Positions 1-5,103 of a DNA stretch of 7,442 nucleotides are shown here, piece by piece. The notes below the pieces were generated by a model. The model worked only from the letters and a program-made list of their open reading frames with translations, searched no databases and was not told the origin of the DNA. Source of the DNA: Candidatus Bathyarchaeota archaeon (GTDB lineage Archaea; Thermoproteota; Bathyarchaeia; TCS64; B23). Made by a program: the position numbers and the translations under genes. The stretch lies in contig JAPDJB010000117.1 in assembly GCA_029259285.1 (NCBI GenBank), positions 1 through 7,442 on the forward strand, written 5' to 3'. Positions within the stretch are counted from its first letter, which is position 1. Every line of letters starts with the position of its first letter.

Positions 1-1
1 G

Positions 2-565
2 ATCATCGCCAGGGCCGCCATGAGGATGGGACACAAGGTCATCGTCGGCGAGACCCTCGGAATGGCCCAGAGGGGAGGCCCCGTCCATAGCCACGTCAGA
101 ATAGGAAGCCAAGTATATGGGCCTCTAATACCTGAGGGGAGATGCCACATCCTCATCGCCTTAGAACCCGTAGAGGCCCTCAGGGCGGCGAGATACCTAA
201 GTCCAGAGTCCACGATCCTCCTCAACGAGACGGTTCTCCCACCGATCACAGCCATATTAGGCGAGGTCCCCTACCCAACGCTGAGGGAAGTCATGGAGGC
301 CCTAAATCGAATCGGATGTAGGGTGTATCATCTAAACGCTGAGAAGCTCGCCCTTGAGGCGGGGTCGAAGCGGTGTCTAAACGTCGTGATGCTCGGCGCC
401 TATCTGGCCTACATGGAGGCTGAGAGACTCAACATAATCGCCATGGATGCCGCAGAGGAAGCCGTGAGGGAGACCGTTCCCAGCCGATACCTGGAGGCCA
501 ACCTAAGGGCACTTAAACTCGGCTATGAGGCCCTTATGAAATCTATGTCGAGCAGCGCTTATTAG
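2..565 (+). CDS. iorB: Indolepyruvate:ferredoxin oxidoreductase, beta subunit (5'-truncated by window edge)
   Basis: Beta subunit of the cytoplasmic enzyme that oxidatively decarboxylates aryl pyruvates (indolepyruvate, phenylpyruvate) to aryl-acetyl-CoA, passing electrons to ferredoxin in aromatic amino acid breakdown. The reading frame is open to the left edge, and the codons before the ATG at 20 (IIARAA) fit the family, so that ATG is internal and roughly 20 N-terminal residues are missing. Visible family signatures are the GETLGMAQRGG segment, SHVRIG, the YGPLIPEG stretch and an LLNETVLPP-like segment, all of the pyruvate-ferredoxin oxidoreductase gamma-type domain. The C-terminal part, with NVVMLGAYLAY and PSRYLEANLRALKLGYEA, also matches IorB. 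The 187 visible residues plus the missing start give the usual length of about 200. The thiamine-diphosphate and iron-sulfur-bearing alpha subunit would be expected upstream, outside the window. Related KorC/PorC subunits are less likely because of the QRGG and PLIPEG pattern. Confidence 0.88.
   Translation: MIARAAMRMGHKVIVGETLGMAQRGGPVHSHVRIGSQVYGPLIPEGRCHILIALEPVEALRAARYLSPESTILLNETVLPPITAILGEVPYPTLREVMEALNRIGCRVYHLNAEKLALEAGSKRCLNVVMLGAYLAYMEAERLNIIAMDAAEEAVRETVPSRYLEANLRALKLGYEALMKSMSSSAY
558..564 (+). promoter_or_regulatory. Possible TATA element for vapBC
   Basis: CTTATTA at the very end of iorB is the best AT-rich core before vapB. With the usual archaeal spacing of about 26 nt it would start transcripts near 587, just before the AGGTGG ribosome binding site. 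The match is weak, and vapBC could also be read through from iorB. Confidence 0.3.
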
Positions 566-579
566 GGAGTATGTACTCC
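566..579. repeat. Perfect inverted repeat GGAGTA-TG-TACTCC, candidate VapB operator
   Basis: Two perfect 6-bp arms separated by 2 bp begin immediately after the iorB stop codon and lie 23 nt before the likely vapB start. Ribbon-helix-helix antitoxins commonly bind short palindromes in their own promoters, so this is a good candidate for the autoregulatory site of the VapBC complex. The repeat itself is seen directly; the operator role is inferred from position and family. Confidence 0.5.
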
Positions 580-581
580 AT

Positions 582-592
582 ACCTTATAGGT
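582..592. repeat. Short inverted repeat ACCT-TAT-AGGT next to the first palindrome
   Basis: Perfect 4-bp arms flank a 3-bp centre, and the right arm overlaps the AGGTGG ribosome binding site of vapB. With its centre 14-15 bp from that of the 566-579 palindrome, it could be a second half of a composite antitoxin binding region. Arms this short also arise by chance. Confidence 0.3.
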
Positions 593-602
593 GGCTTTAA
601 GG

Positions 603-872
603 TTGGGAGCCAAGATAAAGACAAGCATATTGATCGATGAGGAGTTATGGAGGAGGTTTAAGCTCAAGGTCGGCGCTGAGAGGGGGATGAGAGCGATGAG
701 TAGGGCCGTTGAGGAGGCCCTGGAGGATGAGCTGGCGGAGACCCTGGTTCTGAGGGAGCTGGAGAGAATGAGCGCCGGAATAACCATAGGCCTCGACGTG
801 AAGCCGGTCAAGCCTAAGGTTGAGACCTCCGCTGGAGATGTCGTCAGGGAGATGAGGTGGAGGAGGGGTTGA
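603..872 (+). CDS. vapB: VapB-type ribbon-helix-helix antitoxin
   Basis: Antitoxin of a type II toxin-antitoxin pair; expected to bind and silence the downstream PIN-domain ribonuclease and to repress its own promoter. Residues about 4-45 read KIKTSILIDEELWRRF followed by an amphipathic segment ending SRAVEEALEDELAE, the beta strand, helix, helix order of the ribbon-helix-helix fold. The C-terminal tail (about residues 46-89) is charged and proline-containing (VKPVKPKV), typical of the toxin-wrapping part. I prefer the TTG at 603 because AGGTGG at 589-594 is a good ribosome binding site 8 nt upstream; a GTG at 591 in the same frame would add four residues but overlaps that site. The gene ends inside the vapC start region, which implies translational coupling. 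The exact antitoxin subfamily is not certain. Confidence 0.8.
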   Translation: MGAKIKTSILIDEELWRRFKLKVGAERGMRAMSRAVEEALEDELAETLVLRELERMSAGITIGLDVKPVKPKVETSAGDVVREMRWRRG

Positions 873-1315
873 TCACCTACCTCGACTCCAGCGCCATAGT
901 TAAGAGATATGTATTGGAGAAGGGTTCCAAAGCCGTTAGGGAGGTTTATACGCAAGCCCTCAACGGAGAGCTCTCCATCTCCTTCTCCGTCTGGAATATA
1001 GGGGAGGTCTTAGGGGTTTTGGGGAAATATCATAGGCGGGGATGGCTCGACGAGGAGGGCCTCAAGGAGGCGAGGGGCAGCTTCATAGTGGAGACCCTCA
1101 GACTCATCAAGCTTAATCTCCTAAGGCTGATACCTGTGAGGACACGTCTCCTCATAGAGGCGTGGGGGCTGATGGAGAGGCATCACCTATCTCAGGCCGA
1201 CGCCCTCCAGATAGCCTCAGCGAGATACATAAGGGCTGATAGCCTCCTCTCAGCGGATAGACAGCTGATAGAGGCCTCGAAGGTTGAGGGTCTTAAGGCA
1301 GTCTACGTGGGCTGA
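869..1315 (+). CDS. vapC: VapC-type PIN-domain ribonuclease toxin
   Basis: PIN-domain endoribonuclease, predicted to be a Mg2+/Mn2+-dependent RNase held inactive by the preceding VapB. Counting from the TTG start, the acidic active-site set is complete: D6 in YLDSSAIVKRY, E46 in WNIGEVLGVL, D111 in SQADALQIA and D130 in SADRQL. The length of 148 residues is normal. I place the start at TTG 869 because it gives the family-typical M-I-T-Y-L-D opening, forms a TTGA overlap with the vapB stop, and is preceded by GGTGGAGGAGGGG, a strong ribosome binding stretch. A GTG at 857 in the same frame would add four residues. The last 13 nt overlap the 3' end of nth on the other strand. Whole-protein RNA target cannot be read from sequence. 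Confidence 0.87.
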   Translation: MITYLDSSAIVKRYVLEKGSKAVREVYTQALNGELSISFSVWNIGEVLGVLGKYHRRGWLDEEGLKEARGSFIVETLRLIKLNLLRLIPVRTRLLIEAWGLMERHHLSQADALQIASARYIRADSLLSADRQLIEASKVEGLKAVYVG

Positions 1316-1968
1316 TCACCCGACGTCTCAGCTGAGGGGCATAGGTCTCTTATCACGCATTCATCGCATCGAGGCTTCCTGGCCCTGCATATTCGTCTGC
1401 CATGCTCTATGATGAGGTTTGTGAAGTCGAACCAGAGCTCCCTGGGCACCAGGTTCATCAAGTCCCTCTCGATCTTGTTTCTATTCTTCTCCTGCGTTAA
1501 TCCCAGGCGTCTTGAGAGCCTCGCCACATGGGTGTCGACGGCTATTCCCTCGTTTATCCCATAGGCGTTGCTCAGGACGATGTTAGCCGTCTTCCTGGCC
1601 ACACCCTTCAGCTTTAGGAGCTCCTCCATGGACCTGGGAACCTCGCCGCCGTATTCCTCGACGAGGGTTTTACAGGCCTCCTTTATGAAGCGGGCCTTCT
1701 GCCTATAGAAGGTTAGGGAGCTTATCTCAGCCTCCAACTCCTCCAGCGGTGCTTCGGCATAGTCCCTCGCCGTCCTATACTTCTTGAAGAGGTGCTCCGT
1801 CACCCTGTTGACCTTCTCATCCGTCGTCTGGGCTGAGAGGATGGTCGCCACCAGGAGGTCTAGGGGTGTCTCCCACTTGAGGGCTGTCCCCCTCACATCT
1901 GGATACTCAGCCCTCAGCCTCCTTATGATCTCTAAAACCCTCTCCTGATCGACCCCTTCCATATACAT
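1303..1968 (-). CDS. nth: Endonuclease III (DNA glycosylase/AP lyase)
   Basis: Base-excision repair enzyme that removes oxidised pyrimidines from DNA and cuts the abasic strand by beta-elimination. At 221 residues it has normal family length. An early SAQTTD segment (residues 45-50) is the family signature. The helix-hairpin-helix LKLKGVARKTANIVL (118-132) carries the catalytic lysine K126, and VDTHVARLSRRLG carries the catalytic aspartate D145. The C-terminal 4Fe-4S loop is intact: C194, C201, C204 and C210 with spacing C-x6-C-x2-C-x5-C. There is no clear ribosome binding site at the ATG, but a TTTTTATG element lies about 24 nt upstream, suggesting a leaderless transcript; a second ATG two codons in is an alternative start. 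Its 3' end overlaps convergent vapC. MutY is excluded by the lysine and the short C-terminus. Confidence 0.95.
   Translation of the reverse strand: MYMEGVDQERVLEIIRRLRAEYPDVRGTALKWETPLDLLVATILSAQTTDEKVNRVTEHLFKKYRTARDYAEAPLEELEAEISSLTFYRQKARFIKEACKTLVEEYGGEVPRSMEELLKLKGVARKTANIVLSNAYGINEGIAVDTHVARLSRRLGLTQEKNRNKIERDLMNLVPRELWFDFTNLIIEHGRRICRARKPRCDECVIRDLCPSAETSGDQPT
1305..1326. repeat. 22-bp imperfect dyad across the convergent vapC/nth ends
   Basis: The sequence is symmetric around 1315/1316 at 9 of 11 base pairs, with ACGT at both ends and TGATCA at the centre. It spans the stop codon of vapC and the last codons and stop of nth. It might assist termination of both convergent transcripts, but it has no T tract and is constrained by coding in both frames, so chance is a reasonable explanation. 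Confidence 0.2.
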
Positions 1969-1985
1969 ATAGATGTGGGATCTTT

Positions 1986-1999
1986 AACATAAAAATGTT
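1986..1999 (-). promoter_or_regulatory. Probable nth promoter (TATA) inside an AACAT-aaaa-ATGTT repeat
   Basis: Read on the minus strand, TTTTTATG (1995-1988) sits about 24 nt before the nth ATG at 1968, close to the archaeal TATA position for a transcript that begins at the start codon. The element lies within a perfect inverted repeat of AACAT arms around four A. The same T-rich run could also stop transcripts arriving from the nuclease gene that ends at 2028. Confidence 0.4.
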
Positions 2000-2027
2000 T
2001 TAATTCACGATCATCGAGAAGTCATTA

Positions 2028-2471
2028 TCAGATTTTTAGTAATGCCTTCTTCCAATCTTTTCCTTGTTCATAAACTTCAATTCCAAATGCTCTAAATGGC
2101 TCTACATATTCTCCTAGTTCCTTCCCTGGTGGCTCAAATTCTCTAATAAATATATATCGAGCACTTTTTAATCTCTCATCTTTAGCATTATATTTTAGAT
2201 CCATTAGTAACATGAAAGCTTCACCACTTTGAATTTTAGTATTTGCATCATTACTTTTAGAGTATTTACATTCTATAATGGCAAGAAATGGGAATAATAT
2301 GAGGAAATCTACTTCCCATTCACGTGAGCCTCTGATTTTTTCCTTAAATTTGAATTTGATATTATTTTGATCTAAAAACTTCGCAATCTTGTATTCTAAC
2401 TCGTTTGCCGATTTACCCTGAATTTTACCTCTTTTAAGCAATTTGAAAAATTCATCTCTACTTATGGGCAT
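2028..2471 (-). CDS. Predicted PD-(D/E)xK-fold nuclease, AT-rich, probably acquired
   Basis: A 147-residue protein I cannot assign to a named family. Its central part has the layout of the restriction-endonuclease-like fold: an N-terminal helix with E24/E26 (SANELEYKIAKFL), then EWEVDF with D55, a hydrophobic strand, and IIECKYS with E67 and K69. The D-x11-E-x-K spacing fits a PD-(D/E)xK metal-dependent nuclease core. No other domain, signal or membrane segment is seen. Sampled 60-base lines are about 23-35% GC against 57-62% in neighbouring genes, and the protein is rich in Lys, Ile, Phe and Asn, so the gene looks transferred in. No methyltransferase, helicase or other restriction partner lies beside it in this window. 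It has its own TATA element. It could be a lone restriction-type nuclease, a DNA-repair or resolvase-like enzyme, or part of a decayed system; the nuclease fold is likely but substrate is unknown. Confidence 0.7.
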   Translation of the reverse strand: MPISRDEFFKLLKRGKIQGKSANELEYKIAKFLDQNNIKFKFKEKIRGSREWEVDFLILFPFLAIIECKYSKSNDANTKIQSGEAFMLLMDLKYNAKDERLKSARYIFIREFEPPGKELGEYVEPFRAFGIEVYEQGKDWKKALLKI

Positions 2472-2499
2472 TAAAATCAGCCATTAATAGTTTTATGAA

Positions 2500-2508
2500 T
2501 ATAAAAAA
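2500..2508 (-). promoter_or_regulatory. TATA element for the AT-rich nuclease gene
   Basis: TTTTTTATA on the minus strand is a good archaeal TATA match centred about 33 nt before the ATG at 2471. A start near 2478 would leave a leader of only a few bases, in keeping with the lack of a ribosome binding site there. Confidence 0.45.
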
Positions 2509-2517
2509 TTTTTGAAT

Positions 2518-2529
2518 GAAAATAAAAAC
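2518..2529 (-). terminator. T-rich stretch after ahcY, possible terminator
   Basis: On the minus strand, GTTTTTATTTTC follows the ahcY stop codon (2541) by 11 nt, and another T6 run follows at about 2508-2503. Archaeal RNA polymerase stops at such T tracts without a hairpin. It separates ahcY from the nuclease gene, though the surrounding AT-rich composition makes T runs less telling. Confidence 0.4.
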
Positions 2530-2540
2530 TATAAAGCCTA

Positions 2541-3806
2541 TCAAATGGTTCCCTCCCTCCAGCTCTTTAGGTATCGACGCTGCTCCTCGGTCAGCTCATC
2601 GATCTCTATGCCCATCCCCCTCAGCTTCAGCCTGGCAACCGTCTCATCGATCTCCCTTGGAACATCGTAGACCTTCGGCTCAAGGCCTTCGGTCTTCCAT
2701 AGATACTCCGCCACGAGGGCCTGGTTTGAGAAGCTCATATCCATAACCTCGCTGGGATGACCCTCAGCGGCGGCGAGGTTGACGAGCCTCCCCTCAGCGA
2801 GGAGGTAGAGCCTCCGGCCATCCCTCAGCCTATACTCCTCGAGGTTCGGCCTGATCCTACGCTTCGAGACCGAAAGCTCCTCGAGGGCTTTGAGGTTTAT
2901 CTCGACGTTGAAGTGTCCAGCGTTGGCGAGTATGGCTCCATCCTTCATCAACTCCATGTGCCGCCTGTCGATGACGTTTATATCCCCCGTCGCGGTGACG
3001 AAGATGTCCCCCAGTGGAGCCGCCTTTATGAGGGGCATAACCCTAAAGCCGTCCATCACGGCCTCCAGGGCCCTCAGGGGGTTGACCTCGGTGACGATGA
3101 CGTTGGCTCCCATACCCTTAGCTCTCATGGCTATGCCCCTGCTGCACCATCCGTAGCCGCAGACGACGAAGGTCTTCCCAGCCAGCAGAATGGCCGTCGC
3201 CCTTAAGATGCCGTCTATGGTGCTCTGCCCAGTCCCATATCGGTTGTCGAAGAGATACTTCGTATAGGTGTCATTGACGGCGATGATGGGATACCTCAAA
3301 GCCCCATCGGCTGCCATAGCCCTAAGCCTTATAACCCCCGTCGTAGTCTCCTCCGAGCCGCCCTTGACACCCTCCAGGGCCTCCATCCTCTTCGAGTGAA
3401 GCGTGCTGACGAGGTCTGCCCCATCGTCCATCGTCAGCATCGGCCTATGATCGATGACTCGGTTGATACACCAGTAATACTCCTCCGTGGTCTCGCCTCT
3501 CCAGGCGTAGACGTGGGTTCCAGCCTTGGCTAAGGCGGCGGCCACCTCATCCTGCGTCGACAGGGGATTCGAGGCGCAGAGATAGACCTCGGCTCCCCCA
3601 GCCTCAAGGGTTTTGACGAGGACGGCGGTCTCCTTTGTGACGTGGAGGCACGCCCCTATGCGAACCCCCTCCAGGGGCCGTTCCCTCTGGAAGCGCTGTC
3701 TTATCTGCCTTAGAACCGGCATGTGGGCCTCAGCCCACTCTATGAGGAGCATCCCCTCATCCGCTAACCCGATATCCTTCACCTTATACTCATTCAAGGG
3801 CTTCAC
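2541..3806 (-). CDS. ahcY: S-adenosylhomocysteine hydrolase (adenosylhomocysteinase)
   Basis: NAD+-dependent cytoplasmic enzyme that splits S-adenosylhomocysteine, the product inhibitor of methyltransferases, into homocysteine and adenosine. The 421-residue protein is full length for the archaeal/Thermotoga type. Substrate-site residues are visible: H55 and T57 in CLHVTKETAVL, D127/D128 in TMDDGADL, E153 in SEETTTG, K183 and D187-N188 in NDTYTKYLFDNRYG, and H298 in NAGHFNVEI. The NAD-binding Rossmann loop is CGYGWCSRG (216-224), with E240 at the end of the next strand. It ends soon after LTEEQRRYL and lacks the longer Lys/Tyr-containing C-terminal tail of eukaryotic enzymes. The start is GTG 3806 with a TTTAAA centred about 26 nt upstream, indicating leaderless transcription. 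It lies 37 nt after DUF424 on the same strand. Some archaeal homologues prefer S-inosylhomocysteine; sequence alone does not settle that here. Confidence 0.96.
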   Translation of the reverse strand: MKPLNEYKVKDIGLADEGMLLIEWAEAHMPVLRQIRQRFQRERPLEGVRIGACLHVTKETAVLVKTLEAGGAEVYLCASNPLSTQDEVAAALAKAGTHVYAWRGETTEEYYWCINRVIDHRPMLTMDDGADLVSTLHSKRMEALEGVKGGSEETTTGVIRLRAMAADGALRYPIIAVNDTYTKYLFDNRYGTGQSTIDGILRATAILLAGKTFVVCGYGWCSRGIAMRAKGMGANVIVTEVNPLRALEAVMDGFRVMPLIKAAPLGDIFVTATGDINVIDRRHMELMKDGAILANAGHFNVEINLKALEELSVSKRRIRPNLEEYRLRDGRRLYLLAEGRLVNLAAAEGHPSEVMDMSFSNQALVAEYLWKTEGLEPKVYDVPREIDETVARLKLRGMGIEIDELTEEQRRYLKSWREGTI

Positions 3807-3828
3807 CGAGTAGAGAAGGGGTTCAGGG

Positions 3829-3836
3829 CTTTAAAG
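3829..3836 (-). promoter_or_regulatory. TATA element for ahcY
   Basis: CTTTAAAG in the 37-nt gap between DUF424 and ahcY is centred about 26-27 nt before the GTG at 3806. That is the expected TATA-to-start distance for a leaderless archaeal transcript, and there is no ribosome binding site before the GTG. ahcY therefore probably has its own promoter. Confidence 0.5.
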
Positions 3837-3843
3837 GGTCTGT

Positions 3844-4143
3844 TCATAGATGGATGATCTGAGCATGGGGGACATCGCCGAAGTATATGACGGCCTTCTC
3901 ATGAACCATCCCGCAGCGTATGGCCGCCTCCACGATCCGTCTGCCTACGAGGTTGCAGATGGTGGCCCTCCTCATCGCCTCAAGGGCCTCCTCCACCGTG
4001 GCCTCGACGCCCTTATAGAAGTGTTCATTAACCTTGAAGGGAACCCTCCCGCCCTCGAGGGTTCTTCCGAGGAGCTCCGCATCGCAGACGGCCACGAGGA
4101 CATCACGGCCATGCCTCGTCACCTTCAGGTATACCTCAGCCAT
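3844..4143 (-). CDS. DUF424 family archaeal protein, aIF2 beta neighbour
   Basis: A 99-residue protein of the archaeal DUF424 family; its biochemical role is not established to my knowledge. Family features seen are the opening YLKVTRHGRDVLVAVCDAELLGRT-type strand pair, the VNEHFYKG segment near residues 38-45, ATICNLVGRRIVEAAIRCGM near 61-80, and the ending AVIYFGDVPHAQIIHL. No membrane segments, metal-binding cysteine cluster or known catalytic motif is evident. Its ATG lies 6 nt after the aIF2 beta stop codon, and the ribosome binding sequence GAGGGGAG overlaps that stop, so the two are probably translated from one message. This pairing recurs in archaeal genomes as I recall, which suggests a translation-related role by association only. 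Identification of the family is strong; function is open. Confidence 0.85.
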   Translation of the reverse strand: MAEVYLKVTRHGRDVLVAVCDAELLGRTLEGGRVPFKVNEHFYKGVEATVEEALEAMRRATICNLVGRRIVEAAIRCGMVHEKAVIYFGDVPHAQIIHL

Positions 4144-4149
4144 CTCCCC

Positions 4150-4560
4150 TCAGCTCGTCCCCAGCGATGACCTGGCCCCGCAAGCCTCGCACTGTAGGAA
4201 CCACAGCCTCTTCTCACGCACAATCCTCGTATCAGGCCTCTTGCAGACGGGGCAGATGACGTAGCGCTCGGTGTAACGCCTTATCAGACCCCTAATGGTC
4301 TGGGGGTTGAAGTTTCCCTTGAAGATTGCCCTCACGCCGTCGAAGGTGGCGAGGGTCGCCAGCTCCCCAGATAGGAATTTCAAAAGATGATCAGGGTCTC
4401 TTCTAAGCTCGTCGCATATCTCCTTGAAGTTGAGTATGAGGGTTCTCCTCCCAAACTGCCTCACATCCGGCTCGGGGATGGCGAATCTCTCAGACTTGAT
4501 GACGTGCCTCGGCAGCTTGGCGAAGGCCCTCTCCAGCATCTCTTCATAGCTCAGCCTCAT
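4150..4560 (-). CDS. Translation initiation factor 2, beta subunit (aIF2 beta)
   Basis: Beta subunit of the archaeal initiation factor 2 heterotrimer, which carries initiator Met-tRNA to the ribosome. From the ATG at 4560 it is 136 residues, the normal archaeal length. The opening SYEEMLERAFAKLP is the family N-terminal helix. The central alpha-beta domain includes RRTLILNFKEICDELRRDP, DHLLKFLSGELAT and FKGNFNPQTIRGLIRRY. The C-terminal zinc ribbon is complete with C103, C106, C124 and C127 (C-x2-C-x17-C-x2-C) ending CEACGARSS. The same frame is open further up to an ATG at 4623, but those extra 21 residues are not family-like and would overlap the preceding gene by 23 nt. A CTATAT element about 32 nt before 4560 and a GGGGGCGGG stretch just before it support the shorter start. 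DUF424 follows 6 nt downstream. Confidence 0.94.
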   Translation of the reverse strand: MRLSYEEMLERAFAKLPRHVIKSERFAIPEPDVRQFGRRTLILNFKEICDELRRDPDHLLKFLSGELATLATFDGVRAIFKGNFNPQTIRGLIRRYTERYVICPVCKRPDTRIVREKRLWFLQCEACGARSSLGTS

Positions 4561-4587
4561 CCCGCCCCCTAATAATGGGGCCACCTC

Positions 4588-4595
4588 CATATAGA
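4588..4595 (-). promoter_or_regulatory. Possible internal promoter (TATA) for aIF2 beta
   Basis: TCTATATG lies in the gap between the nucleotidyltransferase stop (4601) and the aIF2 beta ATG (4560). Standard spacing predicts a transcript starting near 4566, a leader of about 6 nt. This would let the initiation factor and DUF424 be transcribed independently of the upstream accessory gene and would exclude the longer 4623 start. Confidence 0.4.
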
Positions 4596-4600
4596 CCCTT

Positions 4601-5083
4601 TCATTCCTCCAGCATTCTCCCATGCCTATAGGCCAGTTTGTAGGCCAGTTTGGCCTCCTCTAGATAGTTCTCGGCCATCTCTAGGTATGCCTCTGCCTCC
4701 TCATCATAGATGAATTCACGTCTAATCTCATCCCTGGTGTGGGGGAGAATCCCCGCTAATCCCACTTGGTCATGGAGCACCTCATATCCCTCTAGGACTC
4801 CGAGGATGAGTGTTGTCCTCTGGGTTATGTGAGCTAGGAACCCGTCGAGACTGAGGAATATAGCCTCGATGGGAATATCATATTTGAAAGACATCTCGTA
4901 GACCTCATCATATAACTCCTCACCGCTCTTCGTGATGATCAATAGGTCTAGATCACTCTCCGATGAGGAGAGTCCCTTGGCGACGCTGCCGAAGAGGATT
5001 ATGGCTAGAATCCTATCGTCTCTCCCCAGCTCCCAGGCGATGAGCCTAGCCTTCGATATGTGAGATGATGGGTAGCTAGTCAC
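4601..5083 (-). CDS. Minimal nucleotidyltransferase (MNT) domain protein with HEPN-like stub
   Basis: A 160-residue protein with an N-terminal DNA polymerase beta-type nucleotidyltransferase fold. The signature ILFGSVAKG...SDLDLLI supplies G32-S33 and the metal-binding D44 and D46; E73 in IPIEAIFLS is at about the place of the third carboxylate. Such domains transfer AMP or similar groups; many act as antitoxins that AMPylate a HEPN ribonuclease. After about residue 125, EEAEAYLEMAENYLEEAKLAYKL looks like the first helix of a HEPN domain, but the protein ends 14 residues later, with no R-x4-6-H active motif and no full helical bundle. No HEPN gene adjoins it in the window. The start is GTG 5083, the only plausible one; GGAG close before it is a poor site. 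It could be an orphan antitoxin, a truncated MNT-HEPN fusion, or an unrelated modifying enzyme. Confidence 0.75.
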   Translation of the reverse strand: MTSYPSSHISKARLIAWELGRDDRILAIILFGSVAKGLSSSESDLDLLIITKSGEELYDEVYEMSFKYDIPIEAIFLSLDGFLAHITQRTTLILGVLEGYEVLHDQVGLAGILPHTRDEIRREFIYDEEAEAYLEMAENYLEEAKLAYKLAYRHGRMLEE

Positions 5084-5088
5084 ACTCC

Positions 5089-5103
5089 AAAATACTTTAT
5101 TTT
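5089..5103. repeat. Perfect inverted repeat AAAATA-CTT-TATTTT in the divergent promoter region
   Basis: Six-base arms around a 3-base centre occupy the middle of the 33-nt gap between the divergent nucleotidyltransferase (start 5083, minus) and phosphoribosyltransferase-like gene (start 5117, plus). It could be a two-way TATA region, since each strand reads an AT-rich core, or an operator that controls both genes. AT-rich short palindromes do arise by chance in promoters. Confidence 0.4.

Noticed and set aside
503..955. Open frame of 150 codons on the minus strand
   Set aside because: Lies opposite iorB, vapB and vapC, all with clear family motifs; its protein is Ser/Leu-rich with no recognisable domain.
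2470..2540. Insertion ends or target duplications around the AT-rich nuclease gene
   Set aside because: I compared the flanks 1969-2027 and 2472-2540 by eye and found no convincing terminal inverted repeats, direct repeats or transposase remnants; short TGAAT repeats are within chance for AT-rich DNA.
2757..3206. Open frame on the plus strand opposite ahcY (also 2516-2746, 2890-3156 and 3613-3813)
   Set aside because: ahcY is certain from its motifs on the minus strand; these frames have low-complexity, Pro/Ser-rich translations and no ribosome binding site, as expected for shadows in GC-rich DNA.
3850..4170. 106-codon open frame on the plus strand opposite DUF424
   Set aside because: DUF424 matches a known archaeal family; the opposite frame resembles nothing and crosses into the aIF2 beta gene.
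4034..4264. Further plus-strand frames over DUF424 and aIF2 beta (also 4387-4572)
   Set aside because: Opposite well-identified genes and with no coding signs.
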